Notes under the pieces: generated by a model
Database searches by the model: none
Seen by the model: only the letters and a program-made list of their open reading frames with translations
What the model was told of the DNA's origin: nothing
Assembly: GCA_020024085.1 (NCBI GenBank)
Contig: JAHHUG010000026.1
Location: forward strand, 1 to 14,055
Origin: Christensenellaceae bacterium
GTDB taxonomy: Bacteria; Bacillota; Clostridia; Christensenellales; CAAEEZ01
Length of the DNA stretch: 14,055 nt
Reading direction: 5' to 3'
Shown here: in pieces, positions 7,439-13,904 of the stretch
Layout of the letters: each line of letters begins with the position of its first letter
Numbering within the stretch: the stretch's first letter is position 1
Translations under genes and position numbers: made by a program

Positions 7439-8440
7439 TTATTTGTTAGCTTCTTCAACAGCAACAGCTACTGCAACAGATGCACCAACCATTGGGTTGT
7501 TACCCATACCGATAAGTCCCATCATTTCTACATGGGCTGGAACAGAAGAGCTACCTGCGAATTGAGCATCGCTGTGCATTCTTCCCATTGTATCGGTTAA
7601 GCCGTAAGATGCAGGACCTGCAGCCATGTTATCTGGGTGAAGTGTACGACCTGTACCACCACCTGATGCAACAGAGAAGTACTTTTTGCCGTTTTCAATA
7701 GCCCATTTCTTGTAAGTACCAGCAACTGGGTGTTGGAATCTTGTTGGGTTAGTAGAGTTACCTGTGATAGATACATCTACATGCTCGTGTCTCATAATAG
7801 CAACACCTTCGTTTACATCATCAGCACCGTAAACTCTAACTTTAGCTCTCTCACCATCGCTGAATGGGATAGTGTTTGTAATTGTTAGTTCGTCAGTGTA
7901 GTAGTTGTACTCAGTAGCAACATATGTGAAACCATTGATTCTACTAATGATGTAAGCAGCATCTTTACCAAGACCATTTAGGATAACTTGTAGAGGCTCT
8001 TTTCTTACCTTGTTAGCAGATTTAGCAATACCGATAGCACCTTCAGCTGCAGCGAATGATTCGTGACCAGCTAGGAATGCGAAACACTTTGTATCCTCAT
8101 CAAGTAGCATAGAAGCTAGGTTACCATGTCCAAGACCAACTTTTCTTTGGTCAGCAACAGAACCAGGAATACAGAATGATTGTAATCCAACACCGATAGC
8201 TTTAGCAGCTTCACTAGCCTTTGTGATACCTTGTTTTAGAGCGATAGCACAACCAACTGTGTAAGCCCAAATAGCATTCTCAAAAGCGATAGGTTGGATA
8301 CCTCTAACGATAGCATCTACATCAATACCTTTGTCAAGGCAGATTTGTCTTGCTTCCTCAAGTGAAGAAATGCCATATTCAGCAAGTACCTTTGTAATTT
8401 TATCTATTCTTCTTTCATAACCTTCAAATGTAATACTCAT
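7439..8440 (-). CDS. GGGtGRT-motif protein of unknown function
   Basis: This 333-residue protein belongs to the conserved family named after its GGGtGRT signature, seen here as SGGGTGRTLHPDN (GGG at 260-262, R265). I know of no established biochemical role. It is soluble, with no signal peptide. The sequence is rich in small residues and conserved-looking Gly/His loops: GLGHGN (102-107), AGHESFAAAEG (124-134), MRHEHVDVSITGNS mid-protein, and GLIGMGNNPMVGAS near the end. Cysteines are C34, C64, C90 and C119; none forms a CxxC pair. The glycine-rich loops could bind a nucleotide or phosphate, but that is inference. ATG at 8440 is chosen over an in-frame ATG at 8452 because GGAGG (8446-8450) sits 5 bp before 8440, while the 8452 ATG overlaps the previous stop codon. 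The NifU-like gene lies just upstream in the same operon, pointing to iron-sulfur or cysteine chemistry. Confidence 0.85.
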   Translation of the reverse strand: MSITFEGYERRIDKITKVLAEYGISSLEEARQICLDKGIDVDAIVRGIQPIAFENAIWAYTVGCAIALKQGITKASEAAKAIGVGLQSFCIPGSVADQRKVGLGHGNLASMLLDEDTKCFAFLAGHESFAAAEGAIGIAKSANKVRKEPLQVILNGLGKDAAYIISRINGFTYVATEYNYYTDELTITNTIPFSDGERAKVRVYGADDVNEGVAIMRHEHVDVSITGNSTNPTRFQHPVAGTYKKWAIENGKKYFSVASGGGTGRTLHPDNMAAGPASYGLTDTMGRMHSDAQFAGSSSVPAHVEMMGLIGMGNNPMVGASVAVAVAVEEANK

Positions 8441-8445
8441 AGTAA

Positions 8446-8450
8446 CCTCC
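8446..8450 (-). promoter_or_regulatory. Ribosome-binding site that decides the GGGtGRT start
   Basis: The minus strand reads GGAGG here, 5 nt before ATG at 8440. This makes the downstream ATG the likely start and removes four residues (MEVT) from the longest reading frame. Confidence 0.85.
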
Positions 8451-8451
8451 A

Positions 8452-9144
8452 TTATTCTTCACGAGGGTCAATATACTTGACTGCATCGTTGAATCTGCCA
8501 TAATTGTTGGTTGCTTTCTTTAGAGCTTCTTCAGCTGAAACACCCTTTCTAATAGCTTCCATCATTTTGCCAAGGTGAACGAATTCGTATCCGATAACCT
8601 CATTGTTCTTATCAAGACCAAGTCTTGTTACATAGCCTTCAGCCATTTCCAAGTATCTTACGCCCTTAGCTTTTGTAGAGTACATTGTACCTACTTGAGA
8701 ACGAAGACCTTTACCTAAATCCTCAAGGCCAGCACCGATAGGTAATCCACCCTCAGAGAAAGCAGATTGAGTTCTACCATAAGCGATTTGTAAGAATAAC
8801 TCTCTCATAGCACAGTTGATAGCATCACAAACAAGGTCAGTATTTAGTGCCTCAAGTAATGTTTTGCCAGGTAAGATTTCAGCAGCCATAGCAGCAGAGT
8901 GAGTCATACCAGAACAACCAAGTGTCTCAACTAATGCCTCTTGAATGATACCATCTTTAACATTAAGGGTTAGTTTACAAGCACCTTGTTGTGGAGCACA
9001 CCAACCAACACCGTGAGTTAAACCACTGATATCAGTAATAGCTTTACTTTGTACCCATTTTCCCTCTTCTGGAATAGGAGCTGGGCCGTGGTGTGCACCT
9101 TTGCAGACACATACCATTTTTTCAACATCTTTAGAATATTGCAT
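8452..9144 (-). CDS. NifU/IscU-like iron-sulfur scaffold-related protein
   Basis: This 230-residue protein resembles the IscU/NifU N-terminal scaffold fold. Three cysteines align by eye with the IscU cluster ligands: C56 (GACKLTLNV, matching ACGDVMKLQI), C77 (LGCSGMTHSAA, matching GCGSAIASS) and C111 (INCAMREL, matching HCSML). The Asp that follows the first cysteine in IscU is absent; C56 is followed by Lys. Additional cysteines are C12 and C14 (VCVCKG), C49 and C106. The C-terminal part (about 125-230) extends beyond classical IscU length and has no obvious known domain. It could hold a cluster or bind metal rather than act as a general scaffold. ATG at 9144 has GGAGG seven bases upstream, and the stop lies 11 bp before the GGGtGRT start. 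No cysteine desulfurase gene is nearby. Assignment to the superfamily is fairly sure; the job is not known. Confidence 0.8.
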   Translation of the reverse strand: MQYSKDVEKMVCVCKGAHHGPAPIPEEGKWVQSKAITDISGLTHGVGWCAPQQGACKLTLNVKDGIIQEALVETLGCSGMTHSAAMAAEILPGKTLLEALNTDLVCDAINCAMRELFLQIAYGRTQSAFSEGGLPIGAGLEDLGKGLRSQVGTMYSTKAKGVRYLEMAEGYVTRLGLDKNNEVIGYEFVHLGKMMEAIRKGVSAEEALKKATNNYGRFNDAVKYIDPREE

Positions 9145-9186
9145 CAGAATTCCTCCAATTTAATTTTCATAATTTTATTTATACAC

Positions 9187-9215
9187 ATTATACCATAATA
9201 TAAAATTTTAGACAA
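9187..9215 (-). promoter_or_regulatory. Promoter of the NifU-like/GGGtGRT operon
   Basis: On the minus strand TTGTCT (9215-9210) is followed after 17 bp by TATAAT (9192-9187), preceded by TGG to give an extended -10. Transcription would start near 9180, about 36 nt before the ATG at 9144, leaving a short leader with no room for a riboswitch. Confidence 0.75.
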
Positions 9216-9285
9216 ATATAATAAGTAAAGTATTTAAAATATTGTATGAGTGAACAATAATCATAATAAAAAAGCTAGTTGCTAG

Positions 9286-9314
9286 TTGCCATTATCATAA
9301 TATGGTGCTATAAT
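9286..9314 (+). promoter_or_regulatory. Promoter of the tyrS-recX-nnr operon
   Basis: TTGCCA (9286-9291) and TATAAT (9309-9314) are separated by 17 bp, and TGC before the -10 makes it an extended -10 promoter. The predicted start near 9321 leaves a leader of about 38 nt. A small palindrome ATTATCATAAT (9291-9301) lies in the spacer, and GCTAGTT is repeated in tandem at 9274-9287, overlapping the -35. Confidence 0.82.
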
Positions 9315-9358
9315 GAACTAGTAAAATGTGATTTATATATTTATAAGGAGTATAATCA

Positions 9359-10567
9359 ATGACTAATGTTTTAGACACATTAAGAAGTAGAGGTTTTGTA
9401 AAGCAAGTTGTATTTGAAGATGATTTGTACAAGTTGCTTGAAACAGAAAGTGTACCATTTTATATTGGATTTGACCCAACAGCAGATAGCTTGCATGTAG
9501 GTCACTTTTTGGCATTAATGGCAATGAGTCATATGCAAAAAGCTGGTCATAAACCAATCGTTTTAGTTGGTGGTGGTACAGGTATGGTAGGCGACCCATC
9601 AGGTAGAAACGATATGAGAAGTATGATGACAAAAGAGCAAGTTAAGCATAACTGCGATTGCTTTAGAAAGCAAATGTCAAAGTTCTTCAGTTTTGAAGGT
9701 CCTAATGCTGCTGTTATGGTTGATAATGGAGACTGGCTACTTGATTTGAACTATATAGATTTTATGAGAGAGATTGGTTCTTTGTTCTCAGTAAACAAAA
9801 TGCTTACTGCCGAGTGCTTTAAGCAAAGAATGGAAAAGGGCTTAACTTTCTTTGAGTTTAACTATATGTTAATGCAAGCATACGACTTCTTGGTACTTCA
9901 CCAAAAGTATGGTTGTAAGTTAGAGTGTGGTGGTGATGACCAATGGTCAAATATCCTTGCTGGTATGGACCTTATTAGAAGAAAAGAGGGTGTTCCAGCC
10001 TTTGCAATGACATTCCAATTACTTACAAAGAGTGATGGACAAAAGATGGGTAAATCTCAAAAGGGTGCTGTATGGCTAGACCCAGAAAAGACTTCTCCAT
10101 ACGAGTTCTATCAATATTGGAGGAATGTTGATGATGCCGATGTTGAAAAGTGCTTGAAGTTACTTACATTCCTTGACCTTGACTATATTCAAGAATTATG
10201 TCAGTACAAAGATGAAAGAATCAACCATGCAAAAGAGGTTCTTGCTTACGAAGTAACAAAGATAGTTCATAGTGAGGAAGAGGCTAAAAAGGCAGAAGCT
10301 CAAGCTAAATCAGCATTCAGTGGTAGTATGGATAATATTCCTACTGGCGAAATCAGTGGCGAAAACCTAAATGTAATTGATATCTTAATCGAGCTTGGCT
10401 TATGCAAGTCAAAGAGTGATGCTCGTAGACTTATTGATGGTGGTGGTATTGTAATTGATAACCAAAAAGTTGATAATTACGATGCAGTAATTTTGGATAG
10501 TCAAAAGAATAATGGATTTATTCTTCAAAAAGGTAAGAAGATTAAACTAAAGGTTACAGTTAAATAA
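9359..10567 (+). CDS. tyrS: Tyrosyl-tRNA synthetase
   Basis: This 402-residue class I synthetase attaches tyrosine to its tRNA in the cytoplasm. The Rossmann catalytic domain shows the HIGH-type motif H46VGH49 after YIGFDPTADSL, the loop GGGTGMVGDPSGR, the tyrosine-site stretch CGGDDQWSNILAG and the KMSKS-type loop KMGKS (229-233) followed by GAVWLDPEKTSPYEFYQYW. A C-terminal S4-like RNA-binding domain runs from about 340 to 402 (KSKSDARRLIDGGGIVIDNQ). Length is normal and both signature motifs are intact. AAGGAG (9345-9350) precedes the ATG. It heads a four-gene operon. Unlike many Firmicute tyrosyl synthetase genes it has too short a leader for a T-box, so tRNA-sensing attenuation is not expected from the promoter seen. 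Confidence 0.97.
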   Translation: MTNVLDTLRSRGFVKQVVFEDDLYKLLETESVPFYIGFDPTADSLHVGHFLALMAMSHMQKAGHKPIVLVGGGTGMVGDPSGRNDMRSMMTKEQVKHNCDCFRKQMSKFFSFEGPNAAVMVDNGDWLLDLNYIDFMREIGSLFSVNKMLTAECFKQRMEKGLTFFEFNYMLMQAYDFLVLHQKYGCKLECGGDDQWSNILAGMDLIRRKEGVPAFAMTFQLLTKSDGQKMGKSQKGAVWLDPEKTSPYEFYQYWRNVDDADVEKCLKLLTFLDLDYIQELCQYKDERINHAKEVLAYEVTKIVHSEEEAKKAEAQAKSAFSGSMDNIPTGEISGENLNVIDILIELGLCKSKSDARRLIDGGGIVIDNQKVDNYDAVILDSQKNNGFILQKGKKIKLKVTVK

Positions 10568-11190
10568 TGAAAGAGTATTACACAATACTTAATACAAGTG
10601 AGAGCGAGTTTATTATTAATCGCTCTCGTTTTATAACTACGGCTTGTCATACGGAAAGTATGGACGAAGCACGAGAGTTTATCCAAAAAATCAAAAAGCA
10701 ATATAGTGATGCTACACATAATTGCTATGGTTTTATTAGCGATAAACTCGGTTTGGAGATGCGATTTTCCGATGATGGCGAACCACAGGGAACTGCTGGT
10801 CAACCAATACTAGAGGTTATCAAAAAGAAAGACTTAAAAGAGGTTACCGTAGTTGTTACAAGGTACTTTGGAGGCATCAAACTTGGTGCTGGTGGGCTTG
10901 TTTCAGCATATACCGAGGGTGCTGTTACTTGTTTAGATAATGCCAAAATTGCAAGAATGGTGCTTTCTTCTGTGTACGAAGTTACACTTGATTATACCAC
11001 TTATTCCGTTGCAGAAAAGATGTTAAGAGAGCAAGCGATTGTAAAGGATATACGATATGATACCGATGTTACCATAATTTTTGCTGTTGATTTAGAGGAT
11101 ACAAAGGTACTTGAAAACTTGCAAAATATTACAGCTGGCAAGGCAAATCCTATTAAAGTTGGAGAGGAATATATAGATGCAAATAACTAA
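10567..11190 (+). CDS. YigZ/IMPACT-family protein
   Basis: This 207-residue protein belongs to the UPF0029/IMPACT (YigZ) family, whose members are linked to translation control but whose bacterial role is not settled. The N-terminal domain carries the family signatures: RSRFI (19-23), DATHNC (48-53), FSDDGEPQGTAGQP (67-80) and VVVTRYFGGIKLGAGGL (95-111). A smaller C-terminal domain (about 140-205) with an alternating strand/helix look fits the usual ferredoxin-like second domain. Length matches the family. The start ATG overlaps the tyrS stop by one base (TAATG) with only a weak ribosome-binding site, so translation probably depends on coupling from tyrS. Confidence 0.92.
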   Translation: MKEYYTILNTSESEFIINRSRFITTACHTESMDEAREFIQKIKKQYSDATHNCYGFISDKLGLEMRFSDDGEPQGTAGQPILEVIKKKDLKEVTVVVTRYFGGIKLGAGGLVSAYTEGAVTCLDNAKIARMVLSSVYEVTLDYTTYSVAEKMLREQAIVKDIRYDTDVTIIFAVDLEDTKVLENLQNITAGKANPIKVGEEYIDANN

Positions 11191-11800
11191 TCTTTCTATG
11201 CAAAAAAAGAATGTAAGCAGAGTGAATGTATCCCTTGATAATGAATTTAAGGGAGTGCTATTTGATGAGGTGGTTTACCAAAATAAACTTAAGGTGGGAA
11301 TGGAAATTTCCGAGTACGACTTCAATAAACTTGTAGACGAGAGCAATATGCGATTTTGCAAGAATGAGGCTTTTAACTACCTAGCTAGATACATAAAGAC
11401 CTTAAAAGAGCTAAAAGAGCATTTATATAGTAAAGGTTATCACAAAAATGCAGTAGATTTTGCTATTGAAAATGTAATTAAATATAACCTAGTTGATGAT
11501 AGAAAATATGCTGAAAGTTATTACAATTCGCATAAGGATAACAAAAGTAATACTCTTATAAAACAAGCCTTAAAAGAGAAAGGCGTTGCAGAGGATATTA
11601 TTGATGATGTGGTTGTTTACGAGAGGGACAGTGAGTTAGACCTTGCAAATAAATATGTTCAAAAACTTGCTAGAGTTGAGGATAATAATATAACCTACAA
11701 AAACCTAAATAGGCTAAAACGACAACTTGTCAGTCGTGGTATTAGTTTTGATATTATAAACGAGGTTACATCGGATTTTAATGTAATATACGAGGATTAA
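11177..11800 (+). CDS. recX: Regulatory protein RecX
   Basis: This 207-residue protein is RecX, a helical-repeat protein that modulates RecA filaments during recombination and SOS repair. The family signature is the three-helix repeat: NYLARYIKTLKELKEHLYSKG (ending near 87), then VIKYNLVDDRKYAESYY with D107 and D108, then TLIKQALKEKGV, and a later related unit NLNRLKRQLVSRGI. About 60 extra N-terminal residues, as in other Firmicute RecX proteins, precede the repeats. The gene overlaps the previous one by 14 bp, and GGAGAGG (11161-11167) serves its ATG. recA is not in the window, so control of RecX is uncoupled from recA here. I see no LexA box in front of the operon, although I did not search exhaustively. 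Confidence 0.88.
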   Translation: MQITNLSMQKKNVSRVNVSLDNEFKGVLFDEVVYQNKLKVGMEISEYDFNKLVDESNMRFCKNEAFNYLARYIKTLKELKEHLYSKGYHKNAVDFAIENVIKYNLVDDRKYAESYYNSHKDNKSNTLIKQALKEKGVAEDIIDDVVVYERDSELDLANKYVQKLARVEDNNITYKNLNRLKRQLVSRGISFDIINEVTSDFNVIYED

Positions 11801-11801
11801 A

Positions 11802-13277
11802 ATGGTAGTAAGTTCAGCCGAAATGAAAATGTTTGATAGTGAAACTATTAAAAATGGTACAAGCTCAATCACTTTAATGAAAAGAGCTAGCAATTTTATG
11901 CTAAAAAATATCAATTCAAGCCTTTCTACTGCGATACTTGTTGGCAGTGGTAATAATGGTGGCGATGGTATTAGTTTGGCAGAGGATTTGTACCCACTTA
12001 ATAATAATATCGTGGTTGTAAAGGTGGCTGAACCAAGGACAGATTCTGCAAAATTTTGTCTTGAAAAAATTGAGAAATTAGGTGTAAATATAGTTGATTA
12101 TTCAGCAGATTTTCCACTTGAAATCTATGACCAAATTATAGATTGTATCTTTGGAGTAGGGCTAACGCGTGATGTCGAGGGAGTATATAAAGATGTAATA
12201 AATAGGGTAAATTCCCTAAACAAAATTGTTGTTTCTTGCGATATTCCAAGTGGACTAAATGCAGATAATGGCACTACAAAACTTGCTATCAAAGCGACAA
12301 AAACTGTTACCTTTGGTGCTGTAAAATTAGGTCATTTATTGAACGAGGGTAAGGACTATACTGGTGAACTTTTTGTGGATAATATTGGTATTGATTGTAG
12401 TCGTGCAAAATGTAAGATTTATCACAAAAGCGACTTTAAGTGCTATTTTGAGCCGATAAAACAGGATTTACACAAATATACCAACGGAAAGGTCGTAATA
12501 ATTGGTGGCAGTAGAAACTATGTAGGAGCACCACTTTTATCAAATCTTGCAGTGTCATGTTTGAGGGTTGGAGCAGGGCTTACTACACTATGTGTACCTA
12601 CTTGTATTGAACAGGCTGTTAAAGAAAGAGTGCTTGAAAGTACATTATTTATTCTTAGTGATAATGGCGAAAATATAGTCTACAATGTGGACGAAATTGA
12701 TAGTGCTATACTTAAAGCAAAAGCCGTTGCAATAGGTATGGGAATAGGTAGGTCAAGCGAGACAGTTAAAATTCTAAAACACCTACTACAAAAGGATATC
12801 AAGTTGCTAATTGATGCAGATGCAATTACAATGCTTGCAGATAATATTGAGTTGCTAAAAAATAAAAATGCAGATGTTATTTTGACACCTCATATTGCAG
12901 AGTTTTCAAGATTAATTAATGTGCCGATTGAAGAAATTAAGCATAATCCTATTGAATATGCAGTAAATTTCGCAAAAGAATATAATGTTACATTGCTACT
13001 AAAGGGTGTAAGCACATTAATCGCTAGCGAGGATAAGGTTGCAATTAGCCCTTATGGAAATTCAAGCCTAGCAAAAGGTGGCAGTGGCGATATTTTGAGT
13101 GGTATTATACTTGGTTTACTTTGCAAAAACGATACATATATGTCGGGTGTGATAGGTAGCTATATTCTTGGTAGATGTGCAGAAATTTTGCAAAAAGAAC
13201 TTACTTGTTATTCGGTAATTGCAAGCGATATTCCACCAACTATACCAAAAGTTATTAAGGAAATAATGGAAGATTAA
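11802..13277 (+). CDS. nnrD: Bifunctional NAD(P)HX epimerase / ADP-dependent dehydratase
   Basis: This 491-residue enzyme repairs hydrated NADH and NADPH. The N-terminal YjeF epimerase domain (about 1-205) interconverts the R and S hydrates. It shows GSGNNGGDG (48-56), D114 in DCIFGVGL and DIPSGLNAD (147-155). The C-terminal ribokinase-like domain (about 215-491) dehydrates S-NAD(P)HX using ADP. It shows IIGGSRNYVGAP (233-244), DADA (338-341), LTPHIAEFSRL and the catalytic AKGGSGD (424-430, D430). Both sets of key residues are present, so the fusion should be active in both steps. The ATG lies one base after the recX stop, and its Shine-Dalgarno GAGG (11792-11795) is inside the end of recX, so the genes are coupled. 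It is the last gene of the tyrS operon. The bifunctional fusion is often called nnrD in bacteria, with nnrE naming the epimerase half. Confidence 0.95.
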   Translation: MVVSSAEMKMFDSETIKNGTSSITLMKRASNFMLKNINSSLSTAILVGSGNNGGDGISLAEDLYPLNNNIVVVKVAEPRTDSAKFCLEKIEKLGVNIVDYSADFPLEIYDQIIDCIFGVGLTRDVEGVYKDVINRVNSLNKIVVSCDIPSGLNADNGTTKLAIKATKTVTFGAVKLGHLLNEGKDYTGELFVDNIGIDCSRAKCKIYHKSDFKCYFEPIKQDLHKYTNGKVVIIGGSRNYVGAPLLSNLAVSCLRVGAGLTTLCVPTCIEQAVKERVLESTLFILSDNGENIVYNVDEIDSAILKAKAVAIGMGIGRSSETVKILKHLLQKDIKLLIDADAITMLADNIELLKNKNADVILTPHIAEFSRLINVPIEEIKHNPIEYAVNFAKEYNVTLLLKGVSTLIASEDKVAISPYGNSSLAKGGSGDILSGIILGLLCKNDTYMSGVIGSYILGRCAEILQKELTCYSVIASDIPPTIPKVIKEIMED

Positions 13278-13301
13278 GGGTAGCGATGCTATCCTTTTTT
13301 T
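13277..13301 (+). terminator. Terminator of the tyrS operon
   Basis: AGGGTAGC (13277-13284) pairs with GCTATCCT (13288-13295) with one G-U pair and a GAT loop, followed by T6 and more T. The stem begins on the last base of the nnrD stop codon, so there is no trailing spacer. Confidence 0.88.
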
Positions 13302-13359
13302 ATGTAATTTTTAATATTTTACTTTGTATAATATCACAATTTTTATGACACTTTATTAA

Positions 13360-13368
13360 TGATATAAT
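13360..13368 (+). promoter_or_regulatory. Candidate extended -10 promoter of mazF
   Basis: TGATATAAT (13360-13368) is a full extended -10 (TGN plus TATAAT) with no good -35 at the right distance. The predicted start near 13375 falls on the palindrome AAAAATGCATTTTT and would give a leader of about 148 nt before mazF. Another TATAAT at 13327-13332 has no good partner either. Confidence 0.5.
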
Positions 13369-13374
13369 TGTACA

Positions 13375-13413
13375 AAAAATGCATTTTTATATATTTCTGC
13401 CCGTAAAAATGCA
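13375..13413. repeat. Overlapping palindrome and inverted repeat in the mazF leader
   Basis: AAAAATGCATTTTT (13375-13388) is a perfect 14-bp palindrome. Its right half also pairs with a further copy downstream: TGCATTTTTA (13380-13389) and TAAAAATGCA (13404-13413) form a perfect 10-bp inverted repeat around a 14-nt loop. Thus AAAAATGCA occurs twice in direct orientation and once inverted within 39 bp, allowing alternative hairpins or dimer binding. It does not end in a T-run, so it is not a terminator. Confidence 0.75.
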
Positions 13414-13512
13414 ATTAATCATTAAAATAGCGATATTTAGTACATATTTTCTATTTTATTCATAGTATAAATTAAGGTTTAATTTTAACCGGTTTGGCAA
13501 CACTTAATGTAT

Positions 13513-13516
13513 GGAG
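13513..13516 (+). promoter_or_regulatory. Ribosome-binding site that decides the mazF start
   Basis: GGAG (13513-13516) lies 6 nt before ATG at 13523. The in-frame ATG at 13511 overlaps this site and has no Shine-Dalgarno of its own, so the shorter protein, beginning MIKRGDLYY as in Bacillus EndoA, is favoured. Confidence 0.82.
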
Positions 13517-13522
13517 TGTTTA

Positions 13523-13870
13523 ATGATTAAAAGAGGCGATTTATACTACGCAGATTTAAGTCCCGTTGTTGGCAGTGAGCAAGGCGGGATTAGGCCTATA
13601 CTTATTGTGCAAAATGATATTGGCAACAAATACAGCCCAACGATTATTGCTGCTGCAATCACAAGTAAACTAAATAAAGCAAAACTACCCACACATATTG
13701 AACTTGATAAGGATTTGTATGGTTTACCAAAAAACTCGGTAATACTACTTGAGCAAATCCGTACCCTAGATAAACAGAGGCTTCGCGAAAAAATAGGGGA
13801 GTTACCAGAGGAAATGATGAAACGGGTTGATGATGCGTTACTTATTAGTTTAGGGTTTTTTACCTTATAA
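13523..13870 (+). CDS. mazF: MazF/EndoA-type mRNA endonuclease toxin
   Basis: This 115-residue protein belongs to the PemK/MazF family of sequence-specific single-strand RNA endonucleases and closely resembles Bacillus subtilis EndoA (NdoA, about 116 residues). Family stretches are RGDLYYADLSPVVGSEQGG, RPILIVQNDIGN, SPTIIAAAIT, LPTHIEL and VILLEQIRTLDKQRL. The catalytic residues equivalent to R25 and T48 of EndoA are R24 (in GGIRP) and T47 (in AAAITS), so it should be active. ATG at 13523 is chosen because of its ribosome-binding site; an upstream ATG at 13511 lacks one. No antitoxin gene is visible within about 230 bp upstream or 150 bp downstream, unlike the usual mazE-mazF arrangement. The Bacillus enzyme recognises UACAU; whether this one does is not visible from sequence. 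Confidence 0.93.
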   Translation: MIKRGDLYYADLSPVVGSEQGGIRPILIVQNDIGNKYSPTIIAAAITSKLNKAKLPTHIELDKDLYGLPKNSVILLEQIRTLDKQRLREKIGELPEEMMKRVDDALLISLGFFTL

Positions 13871-13872
13871 TA

Positions 13873-13904
13873 AAAGACTTAGTATATTACTAAGCCTTTT
13901 TTTT
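13873..13904 (+). terminator. Terminator of mazF
   Basis: CTTAGTA (13878-13884) and TACTAAG (13888-13894) form a 7-bp stem with a TAT loop. One A-C mismatch lies beyond it, then a G-C pair and A-T pairs continue. CC and T8 (13897-13904) follow. It ends the mazF transcript just after the stop codon. Confidence 0.88.

Noticed and set aside
9145..9358. T-box or other riboswitch before tyrS
   Set aside because: Both promoters in this divergent gap have leaders of about 40 nt, and I see no terminator hairpin or T-box-like sequence.
13475..13494. GGTT/AACC short repeats before mazF, including AACCGGTT, as an operator
   Set aside because: The arms are only four bases and lie in A+T-rich DNA; too weak to report beside the stronger repeats upstream.
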